A stretch of DNA of 64,000 bases, taken from assembly GCA_951812925.1 (NCBI GenBank), contig OX638371.1, forward strand, positions 76,765,697 through 76,829,696, given 5' to 3'. Origin of the DNA: Calliopum simillimum (lineage: Eukaryota > Arthropoda > Insecta > Diptera > Lauxaniidae). Shown here one piece after another: positions 22,401 through 34,400 of the stretch. Position 1 is the first letter of the stretch. Each line of letters starts with the position of its first letter. A program made the translations under genes and the position numbers. The notes under the pieces are model-generated. The model was given only the letters and a program-made list of their open reading frames with translations. It did not search any database and was not told the DNA's origin.

Positions 22401-25400
22401 TTTTATAGAATCACGGTTTTTCTTTACTTACAGTAAAGATTTGAGTCTTGAATTTTTTGGATCAAATACTTCAGTTCAGTATAAAATGTTCGAGTAAAAA
22501 AAAGTACACAGTCCTATTTCAAGATGTCTTGTGCAGTCCCCAAACAGTAAATTGATTTTAACATTGTAAAGATTCGTGTAGATATTGAGTTTAAAAATCA
22601 TCTAAGATTTTACGTTAGCATAAAGAGTGGTAATGGCTATGGTAGGAAGAGTACTTATTTTTTCGGCGCAGTTAAGAATTCTTAAGTCATTTTATCTGAT
22701 ACAACCATTTTCTTTAAACATAATGCTATTTAAGTTCTTGTGAGCTTGATGGTTTCAAATAAAATTCGTGAAATCATTAAACTTATTTTCATATTCGATA
22801 CACTCAATTAATGCAAGATATTTGATTGCAGCGTATTTTAATATTTAGACTACACTGCACAAGTGTGCCATTGTTGTTCTTGATAAAATGCTTTAATTCT
22901 CCTTACGCTTTCTTAGTATTATCGTTGTACATACAATTAACTAAGAAAATAAGCACAGCTAAGAAATTGCGTGGTGTAAAAAAATTTGTTATAGGCCATA
23001 AGTTTAGATCTTGATACAACAAAATAAATTTTGCCCTATATAAATTGTTTGTTAAACTTGAAGTTTCTTCAACCGTAGTCATAGTAACGTGCAAGTAAAG
23101 TAAGGGTGTTAAATTAGTAACAATAACGAAAATAAATGTATTGGCTATCACTGCCGTTAAATCATAAAAAAACCTTACTCGTTTTTCATTGTTTTGAGAA
23201 AATCCAATTTTGAATTTTATTCATTAAAGGCAGTTATTTCTCTTTCATATTAAATCTCTTATATTTTTAATTTTTTTGTATGAAGTTACTGCATTTTATG
23301 ATGGCAATTATGAAAAACGTTTTTTTTTTTTATAAATGGGCGATAAGTCCAAAATATATATAAAAAATTGCTTAATCCGACAGGAAAATAACATTTGAAA
23401 GGCCGTAACTTAAGTTGCGACTACATTTTGTTACGGCTGATCAGTACATTTCATTTAAAAAAAGAACGCTAAACACTAGTCATTCGCTACTAGTTTTGTC
23501 ACTGTTTTTATTCAAAACCTATTTTTACATGATGCTATATTAAATTTGTTGAATTCATGCAACTTTCCTTATGCTTCTTTTTCCCTAAAATCTTTTAGTG
23601 TAGCATTGTGTAGTTTATTTTCTAAAACATCTTTACCAAATTTTTATTAATGCTAGCATTATTATTAAAAATTATTAATTTTCAGCATAGAGAATTAAAA
23701 ATAAAGTGCAGTAATTACATAAGTCTGTTGCTCTAATAATAATTTCGTTCAAACATTTCCAAGTGTGCGAATGCCGATTTCACCCACTCATTCGCTGACA
23801 TGGCAATTATTTCAACACAAACTTTTTCAACTAAAGTGATTTTAAACATTAAATTTGTTAAATTTATTTCTTTTCTGCAAAATAGTTCGAATTACAATGT
23901 AGAGTCCAGTAAGTAAGACCTTCTGATCAAAAAAATTAAACCCAGCAAATTTTAATTGAAATCGCTTTATTTTGGTGTTTTTTTAAAAAAGTCAAAAAAT
24001 CCACACCCAGATCACTACATAGTTATTCAGGCTCAAAGGTCGCGAAAATCAGCTTGTTGCAAATAAACGATTACATTTTAGAGATAATCATCCCAATTTT
24101 TTCAATCGAAATCGAATCAGCCTTACCACCGATTTTGATTGCAAAACTTTTCGTTTTCGATTCTGGAAATCCAAATATATGATAGCAAAATCTCGATTCG
24201 ATTTAGTTTCAATTTTAATCGAGTTAGATTATAAGGCAATAACTGTCCACAATTTTGTAGCTCAGAAAATTTGCTATATGAAAGTTGTTTTCGTATGACA
24301 TATAAAAAAAAAGTATCAAATTTTTCATAGACAGTCCTTACATCGTAATATTTAAACTTTGTTTCAAAATAAATTCATAACAGTAATTGAAAAACTAATA
24401 ATGCACATTAAATGTGAATTCGATGAAAAGTAATTAAAAAACAAATTGCATAACTTTTCCTTGTGCAAAATATGAAATTAAAAATTTTTTATGAAGGCAA
24501 TAATTTTGTCTTCAATATAAAAATGTATGTTTTCTATAAAAATATAAAATCATACCCTTCATTAGCGAAGCCAAAACATTAGTTTCACAGCAAATCAATT
24601 GATTTTTTTTTACACATTGTCCTTAATTCTAGACATTTCAATGTTCACAAGGGTTGAACGCCTTTTAAAACAAAATAATTTCTACATACATACCTATGTT
24701 ATTCTATGGTATTTCTTAAGGGATAGTGTAAAATCTTTTTTCACTTACTTGTGTCCTGTCTACTTAGTAGAGTGAACTTAACAAGCGAAGGGTTATCTTA
24801 AATCATTAAGTTCTACAAACACTCGTGGCTATTTGTATTTAAAAAGACTTTTGAAATTTTCATTGAGACATTGAAGCTCTTAATTATATACTTAGTACAT
24901 TTATGTGCAAAATTTTTGAAAGGTTATCTTTTTTACTAAATAAAATTTCAAAGCATCAACTCATCGTATTTATAAATTTGCTAGATGCTATTTTCGCTTT
25001 GTTAAAATGTATGTATGTAAGTTATTATTTGTCACAATAATTATTCAGTAATAAATTGAATTTCTATTTTTATTTTGCTTAACTTCGACCAAGTATGAAT
25101 TTTTATGAAAAATTGATATTATAACTTTTTATATATTAAAAATTCAAACATTAGTTGAAATTCTGAATCATTTACTGTGAAGCTTTTGAGGTATTTAAAC
25201 GAGTAAGGAACTTGTACGAGCCTCGAAGTACTTGTAAAACTTTTTCTTAGCAATATATCTAGCTTAATATACCCGAAAATTTTTTCTTCATACTACAATA
25301 TACATCAGATATAACGTATGTCTGTATTTCCATAACTTGAGAACCATTTGTCCGATCTGCATGATTTTTTTTGTTCATAGATATTTTGCCTGGTTAGGTT

Positions 25401-28400
25401 TAAGGAAGGGTTCTTGGAAAATCCCGTAACTCGAAAATCAGTTATCTAATTTACATGATTTTTTTTTTCTTTCAAGGGTATGTTATCCTGTGAGATTATA
25501 GGACACATTATTTTGAAATTCCTTCGGCTTCGCATGGGATATTAAAAAAACCCATAACTCGTGAACCATTCAACCGATTCGTATGATTTTTTTCCAGTCA
25601 TGGATTTTATTAAAAAAAAAAAATCCATAAAAACAAAATATTTCATGTCTCTGAAGCTATTTGACAGAGATTGATGTGATTAGGAACATACATTTTTAAA
25701 CGGAAACTGGCAAACGAAGCCGCTCCAGGGTTTAAATAAATGCGAAAAACTTATTGAAATAAGATAACCTGTTGTCAGATGACAGTATCTTATTTGGGTT
25801 TTTCGACACGTCTTCTCTAGGAACTCCTTAGAATATTTGAATGAAACTAGATATCTTCCTTGGGAATAAAATATTCATTTGCGAAGCTATACATTATAAT
25901 GTTATGACTTTTTTTAAATTATTTTTGTGTGTGATATCTTATATTACTTAGTTTAAGCTATCCCAAACAAAATAATGTTAAAGAAGTCGTGGTAAAAAAA
26001 TGTTGCTTCAAAATGCAAAAAATTTCGAACAGACTTATACAACTTTTTCTGTGTATTTGCAATCTTCACTCTTATTACCGGCTGAAATATGATTTACATA
26101 CATATCGTAAAAGACATGTCTAAATTTTCAAATATGGGGCAACGTATTGCATCAAGTTGGAAAATTTTAATTAAAATCAGAAAGTAATTGTTTTGGAACC
26201 TAGCCAATTGTAAGGAAAAATATTTTTTTATTTTTTGCCGTATGCTGATAAATCGTACGTTTATTTATTCTTTTAACCAAAAAGATTTTTTATTGTTTGT
26301 ATATCTATGTATGTACATATGTTTATACTATTTTTAAATAATGTTAACATCAATTTTTTAGACTCCTACAATGACTATTTTTCGGACTATGAGTGCAACA
26401 CACCGTTGATGGACAATGCGGTGTTAACAGCAACTTCCTCATTGAATGACCGAGGACCAGAGAAGGCTAGACTAAATGGTATGTGCTACTTTGAAGTTTA
26501 TTATTATTACCAAATAAAATGTCTGATAGATTGCTAAGCGTGAATGATGAAGTGTGAATGAGATTTTGATTTGTTTTCTTTTGTAGTATATATTTTTGTT
26601 TTTTTTTTTTTTTTACTTGAAAGCACTCAACAAATTTCTAGAGTCTAAAGAGATAGAACAGTTTTCTTTCGTTGTTGACTGATTTTTATTTATTTATTTT
26701 TTTAATATTATGTGCTGGTAGTGCTTTTAGTCTTAACATTTGAGTTTAATTTGTAATGGTAAAACAGCCTTGAACTCCGTTGAATAAACAACTTACTTCG
26801 ATAAGGTCTACTTAGCACTTGTTGTTTAAAGAAAGTTATCATTTATTTCCAACAGAGTTTTTTGACATCAAAATCTCTTAAGCGTGTTAGGTTTTTACGA
26901 TATGTAAGTACCATTAACGTAATTTGTGCACTTAAGTGTTAAATATGTCAACATCTAGAGCCCATCTGAAAAAACGTTAAGCGTATTCATATTCAGCGAC
27001 CTCGAATTCTTCCGAAGAAGCTTTCTTATATTATATTTTTTTACTTAGTTTTTTAACTCTGTAATTAAAAAGTATCGCTCTAATCTTACTTCGGAGATAT
27101 AGACGTCGGAAGTTGCAACAAAGCTTTTATAAAAAATAGTGTAATAATCCGGATGGATTTTGAAAATATTAGTGTCAAATTAAAATTATGATTTGAAAAA
27201 AAAAAAAAAAAAATTAGATTTTCTTGAAAAAAATCGGTGCCAGTTTATAAAAAATCGCAAAAGTAACATTTTTCTTAGGGCTACAACGCACAATGTCATT
27301 TTACGTAAATACGTTGCAAAAATCAATCTTGGAGTGGGTCTCTTATACAAATCAGATATTGGCATCGGATAGATCAACGTTCGCAGCCAAAGAATTTGAA
27401 AATTTTGACCCGTTCGGGCCAGTGGCTTAGTTTCTACAGCCTCTCAAAGTTGAGTAAATTTTGAAGTTAGCGAAAAAATTAAATTTTTTAGAAAAATTCT
27501 TTATATTTAGGTTAAATACTATGGCAAAGAGTTTTTCTTTTCCTAATAGCGTTATCGGTCTTGTGGTGACAGGTGAACACGATTGGTATCGTTGAATAGG
27601 TCTCTTAAAATTATTGGACACGTGTTTTTTGATTTTTTATTTAACGTGCAGCTTTTAAAATATTTGACCGATCCGTGATTTTTCTAACAACATGTATGCA
27701 ATTTACAGAAAATCGAACTTCAACAAAACATTGTTCTTCACCCTGCAATGCCAATCTAAATGAAATTTGGGGTCTATAGCTATGAGATTTTTTTTGTTTT
27801 TGGACGTTTTTGACCAGTTATTTTTAAAAAATCATCAGTCAATTTTGTCCCTTTGAGCTATGAGAATTTTTTATCCACAACCAAACATATAATTAAAATA
27901 TCTTAAATGGTTTAGAAGTTATGATTTTTGCAATCATTTTAAAGTGGAAAAACTTACCTCTAGAAACACCTTTGATAGGGTTCTGAGGACTAATTACAAC
28001 AACAACAACAAAAAGGGGCGGTGGGATCTTCTTTCGTAGGTATAGCAATCGGAAAATCCGGATATCTTTTATAAAAACCGGTATAAGTTGGTAAACCCTG
28101 GAGCGATTTTAAAAATACTGGTCTCATTTGTTGTCTGTTTTGGCGTTGTTGTAGTCGAAAGTTTGCTAAATTTCAAGAAAATTTCTATTATCAGGCTTGT
28201 TCCGAAATCCGCGTGATTTTAATTACTTTTCACTAAGGAGACTGATGAAAATGGTGAGTCACACGATAAAAATTATAAGAATCTTTTTTGTGGAGAATTA
28301 CAAGTGCTACAAATAATATTCATTTGTATTTACGAAAAAGTAACTGTTTCGGAAATATTCGATAAAGTCGATTTTTTTGACTTTTTGGGGTTTTTAAATA

Positions 28401-31400
28401 ATATTTCCTAAACGGTTACTTTTTCGTAAATACAAATGAATATATTTTGTAGAACCTGTAATTCTCCACAAAAAAGTTTCTAATACTTTTTGTCGTGTGA
28501 CTCACCATTTTCATGAAAGCCTCCTAAATGAAAACTAATTGAAACCACACGGATTACGGAACAGGCCTGTACACATTTTTCTTTTGTTTCTAAAAAAGTT
28601 GATTAATGAAAATATTTCAGGTTCATTTCCCATATCAAATAAAAGGAAATAAATTAGGCTTCCTAATTTGGCTCTTGAAATTATGGGTTAGTAGTGAATT
28701 TTTTGGAAATGATACCGATTCTTTTGACAAAAAGATGGTCTAAATTTTCGAAAAATCGCCATATTTAAATTTAATCGCCATACTTTTAAAATCATCCAAA
28801 GGTTCCCAACTTATAGCGGGTTTTATAATAGATATATCCGGGTCTTCCGATGACTATGCCTCTGAAAGTAGATCCGACCATCACTTTTTGATTACACAAT
28901 TTTTCTTAGAACTAAAAGCTTAAGAAAACAAACTTAGTTCAAAAAATCTAAGGTAAAGTAAAAGTATGTTTAAAGCTTTTAAAGTAAGCAAAAGCATTAC
29001 GTAAACACTTTTTCGATGATTTTAGACCCCCTCCCTCCCATTCAAGCAAAAATAAGCAAATCGTAAACCGTGAGCCATTAAATTCAAAAATTAGTATTTT
29101 TTTGTCTTGCGTAAGATTTTGATCGACTTTTCCTTCCCCATGTATAAGCAAATCTTGAACCATCCCCCCTTAACTTTATTTAAAAAAAAAAAAAATTGAT
29201 TACAAATTTTCTAGCATGCTACACTTTACTGTAGTTTACGTTAATCATATGAGTTTTTCGATGTTGGCTGCACTGCTTAACATTTTCTCTTTATCGCGTG
29301 TGCTCTTTCCACTCAAAATGTTGAGTGGTTCCTCAATAAACTTTTTGACAGCTAGAACTGTCGGAATGGAGCAAGTTGTTGGATTTATTTACATATTCTT
29401 GTTGATTAATTACTATTAAAATCATCATAATTCTTAGTAATATTTGATGACTAAAGTTGTTTGTCGTCGTTGGGCAGTCGATTTATCGACCTGGACTCCA
29501 ACATTGTCGGCGTTAACGCAAGCTGTTGCTGCTGTGCAAGCAGAGGAGCAGGCACGTCTGATGAAATTCTATTTTATTGATGATTTTCTGTCTTCATTAA
29601 TTGGAAGGTTGCTAATGCGAAAATTCGTGAGCGATTCAACTGGCATCAACTATCATGAAGTGCGATTCGTACGTGATTCACGTGGTAAACCGAATTGGGA
29701 TACAAACACAAACTTTCAGCAGTCGCTACCACAAATTAGTTTCAATGTTTCACATCAAGGCAAATTCGTTGTGCTTGCTGGCCTCATCGCTGCTGAGGAT
29801 AATGCTCTGACAGATCCTTCCTTCTCTGACTACGGTGTTGGTGTTGATGTCATGAAAATTGAATATTCTGGTGGAAAACCATTAAAAGAATTTTTTCGTT
29901 TGATGCACAATAAGTTTTCAGATACTGAATGGCGTTATATTAACAATCAGCAAAACTCAGATGCAGACAAACTAAAAGCTTTTATGCGCCATTGGTGTCT
30001 GAAAGAAAGTTATGTAAAAGAGCTTGGTGTTGGAATCACGATTGATTTACAGAAAATAAGTTTTGCAGTTGTATCGGATTTATGTCCTTTGGAAACAAAA
30101 CCATTGTCTAGTACAACTTTACATTGCAATGATGTACCCATGAAAAATTGGTATTTCGAAGAACATTTATTGCAACCAAAATATTGCGCAGCGATTGCTT
30201 TTAAGAATTGTAGACCATCTGTTGGAAACTTTGAAATGCTAAATGTGAAAGACTTGTTGGTGCCGCATGCAAAAGCTGAGAATCTCGATGTTGTTAACTA
30301 TTGTAAAGATGTTTTGAAAAAACCAAAAAAAAATTTTTAAATTTAAGTAAAATAGCATTATCATAATTTAAAGACACATAATTATACAATTGCTTTTGTG
30401 AGAAAAGTAGTGTTAAGGTATAAATAGAATAAAATTTGTTCAAAAAGAATATATGTTTTATCAAAAGTATAGAATGTAGTTTTTAAGTATTCCTTGGGAA
30501 CTTACTGATTAAAGTTTCGAAATATGGGTATCACATGAGAGGTAATTGAATAAGCTAGAAAATTGGAATGTAAAAGCTTACAATCTACAGTATGTTTCTC
30601 TTAAAAATTTGGGCAATTTATTTTTCCATACACCACTATTTTGTAAAAAAAAAACCCGCTTTTTAAAAAAAATATTTGTGACTATAATAAATAAGTTTTT
30701 TACTTTTTTAAAAATTAAATTAATTGATTTTTATTCATATTGCTGAATGCCTTAATTATTACCTCTGTCGTATTTGTTCATCACAGAAAGTTTTCTTTAT
30801 TTTATGATAAAAGTTAAAAATCTTGAAAACGTTTTTTAGGAAAATAAGAAAGTTTTCATGTATGAAAAAGATTGAACCAGTCTCTTTTTTACTCTATCAT
30901 TTACCAAGAATGACAGTAAGGAGAAATTTGGGATCTTTTGCTTTAATTTTATGCAATAAGTATCGTTAAATAGACGCAAGTTAGGTATCAAATATTTAGG
31001 CCCTACAAAGGCGTATATTTTTAGAATATTTTGCGATTTCAATTTACAAGTCAAACAAATCAGTATGTGATTTGGTGGATGCAAACTTGGTTTGAATATA
31101 AAATGGTACTGCATCTCTTAGGATTTTTGAAATTCATGATTATGATGATGTATAGGTAACTTAAACTTTTCTATAAAAAAATTATATAAGATTCAAGAGT
31201 CAATATTTAAACTCAGTAGCTAAAAAAGTTTAGTTCAATTACGAGTAATAAACTACACACCCTTCTTAAATAAATTATCCTAACGTACAACGACTAACCT
31301 TTTTTTAACACACATACATAAATACCTAAAGAAATCATTAATTTTATTTACTATCAACTGCAAATTGATTCCAATTAGAAAAAATTCTAAGCTGAGGTTG

Positions 31401-34400
31401 TTTTGAAAAGAGGCCAAACATGCAGTAGACATAGGGTAGACAGACCGGCAGTATGAAATTGTTAAGGGTGCTTTATTTTGCGCCAGTCATGTAAACAAAT
31501 CAAAGAGCTGCTAGAACTGAGCATGGCATACAAACATAACAACTGTTATTTATTTTACTATTCCCTATTTTTATGCTGACTTTGTAAGTTTAATCAATGT
31601 AACGACTGTAGGATTTTTGATATCTGTACAACGTACCAGGCAGTGCTTTGCGTGCGTGCAACATTAAAAGTAAAATTTTTTTTCAATATTGAAATTGGAA
31701 TATAATGTAATTTTTTTATGTGGCAAAAGTCACTGACTGACAATAAGCAGCAGCATAAATGTTTTTTTTTTTTTTTAATTATACTACAAAGCGCATTTCT
31801 CTTAAATTCTTTAAATAAAATCTGCTGTTTGTATCTGGAGTTTTTTTTTTGCATAAAACAAGATACTATCTCTGTACAAATAAAATGACAAAAATGGAAG
31901 CCTTAAGGTCAGATACTACGCGAATCACCAATGTAATCATTGGAGAAAATTAAAAGTACTAACTAGATAACGAGCATGCAAAAAAGTTTTGAAGAGCTCC
32001 TGTGCTCCGAAAGGAAATAAATTATTTACATTAGAAAAATAAAATAATTGGTCAAAATGTTTGCTTAATTTTTCTTTTTTTATATATGTAAAATATTCAT
32101 ATTTGGAAGCTTAAGAGCCCTTATTTAGTAATTGAGGGAAGTCGAAGTAAAAATTTAAAAAGTAGGTATGAGTACGCGACTTGAAGCTTACTTTAGTGAC
32201 ACCTCATATTTCTTTTTTAAACCTCTTTCATTTTACTAAGCTTTTAATTCTAAGTAAGATGTGTAATTAAAAAGTCTCGCTCGGATCTCGGATAGCAACT
32301 TATAGAAAAACATTATAACTTTTAGAAACTGTATCAGATTATATGTATGAATGTTCTATATTCTAGTTATATAGCTTCAAAATATAGAAAAAACGGTATT
32401 TTTTCCTTGTTTAGGCTAAAATCGGCTAAAATCGGTTAATGCAGAAAGTTTCTGTATTGTTTCTAGATTATAAAAATGTTAAAATTAAAATCCTAGCTGC
32501 TCGTCTTCGGAAGTTATGCACATTTTTGTGTTCATGGTATGCACTTGCATGAAAACCATATAAAATTAAAAAATGAAGAAAAAAAAACAGAACAAACAAA
32601 TATAAAAGTAGTTACATTTAATGTAATTTGCAATGCTGAATCCGAATCCGGCCTTAAAATTACTGTATCTTATACGGCTTTTGAGATATGTTAGCCTAAA
32701 CAAGGAAAAAATACCGTTTTTGCTATATTTTGAAGCTATATAACTAGAATATAGAACATTCATACATATAATCTGATACAGTTTCTAAAAGTTATAATGT
32801 TTTTCTTTAAAACCTCATTTAAATTATGTCAATAACTTTATGTTTCTCCGAAATATCGTAGACTGAAATAATGAAAAAACATGTTTTTTGCACTTTTTCA
32901 ACATTTTAGGTTAGGATATCTCCGAGAAAAATAAAGATATCAACATAATTTAAATAAGGTTTTAAAGTAAAAGATAAGAGCTTTGAGTAATTGTATCGGA
33001 TTCTACGTATAAATGTTCCGTGTTCAAGCTATATAGCCTCAAAATATAGCAAAAATGGTATTTTTTCCTTCTCTAAGCTAAGATATCTCAAAAACCGTAT
33101 GAGATGCAGCAATTTTAAGGCTGGATTCGGATTCAGCATTGCAAAATACATTAAATGTAACTGTTTTTACATTTGTTTGTTCTGTTTTTTTTTCTTCATT
33201 TTTTTAATTTTATATGGTTTTCATGCAAGTGAATACCATGAACAAAAAAATGTGCATAACTTCCGAAGACGAGCAGCTAGGATTTTAATTTTAACATTTT
33301 TATAATCTAGAAACAATACAGAAATTTTCTGCATTAGCCGATTTTGGATCCATTTTCGCTCCACTTACCCCCTTTTCAAGCTCACCGTGCAGGATTTCCC
33401 AGTGAATGTTGGTTCACCTTGTCTTGTTAAGTTGACGTGTCATCACAAATTTTTCCAAAGGATGTCATTTGTCCCTATCCATTTCACATGTGTACCAAAG
33501 CTCATAAATTATAAATTTTTTTTTTAGGTGCGTAGCATCACCCATTTTCACAGTGAACGTTATTTGTCTTAGCGCTCTGTACACATGTATCAAATCTCAT
33601 TCTTGTGTGTTAAATATTTTCAGAGGTAATGAAGTAATTTTTGTGGGGCGTAATACCCCCATTTTCCCCAGTACACATTATTTGTCTTGGTGCTTTTTAC
33701 ATATGTACCAAATCTCATCCATGTACGCTAAATAGTTTCAGAGATATAATGATTTAAATTTTTGGCTCACGGTTTACCTTTCTGTATAAATGCCGATATT
33801 TTATTTATTCTCAAAGCGAGAATTGGAGAATAAATTTTTACAACAAATGTCAAAATATTCTCTCCCAAACTATTGACGATAACCTTACATTCCAGTAAAT
33901 TTTGGCCATCGAAACATTTTCTGAGGAAAATTCTAGAGAATGATGATAAGACCCAAGATTAAGCAAAATTGTCATATTGATATCTGCAACCCTTCTATCT
34001 AACATTAAGAAACATTAATAATGAAAGAAAAGAAAAAATCCAGAAAGTTTTATATGTAGGTGAAGTTTATTTTTAATTCAAGGACTCAATCAAACATTCT
34101 ATAGAAAATGCTTGAATGTAGTGTAGTTGTGCTTTGTTGTTAAGTAGTACAGTGTTGTATTTCGCTCGTTCCATATTTAATTTTGAATTATATTTTTGTT
34201 ACCAGTTAATGCTTTATTTATTTTAAATGCTTAATCTTTTTTAATTTGCAATTTTAAATTTTAATAAACATCAAACATTTAGCTGGAACATCTTGGTCAG
34301 CAAAAAATTCTGATTTTGATCAGCGTTTAATTATCGATTTGAGCAACGTAAAAAATGTTACGCATATAGCACTGCAGGGACGACCACACAGCGAAGAGTT

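Noticed and set aside
29216..29419. 67-codon open frame just upstream of the transferase
   Set aside because: It has no homology, no conserved features and a hydrophobic random composition. It may at most be a uORF in the leader.
32566..33305. Two similar open frames (SSYIASKYSKNGIFS) on opposite strands
   Set aside because: They lie in the two arms of the foldback and mirror each other because the DNA is an inverted repeat. Ends in poly-Phe and no homology recognised.
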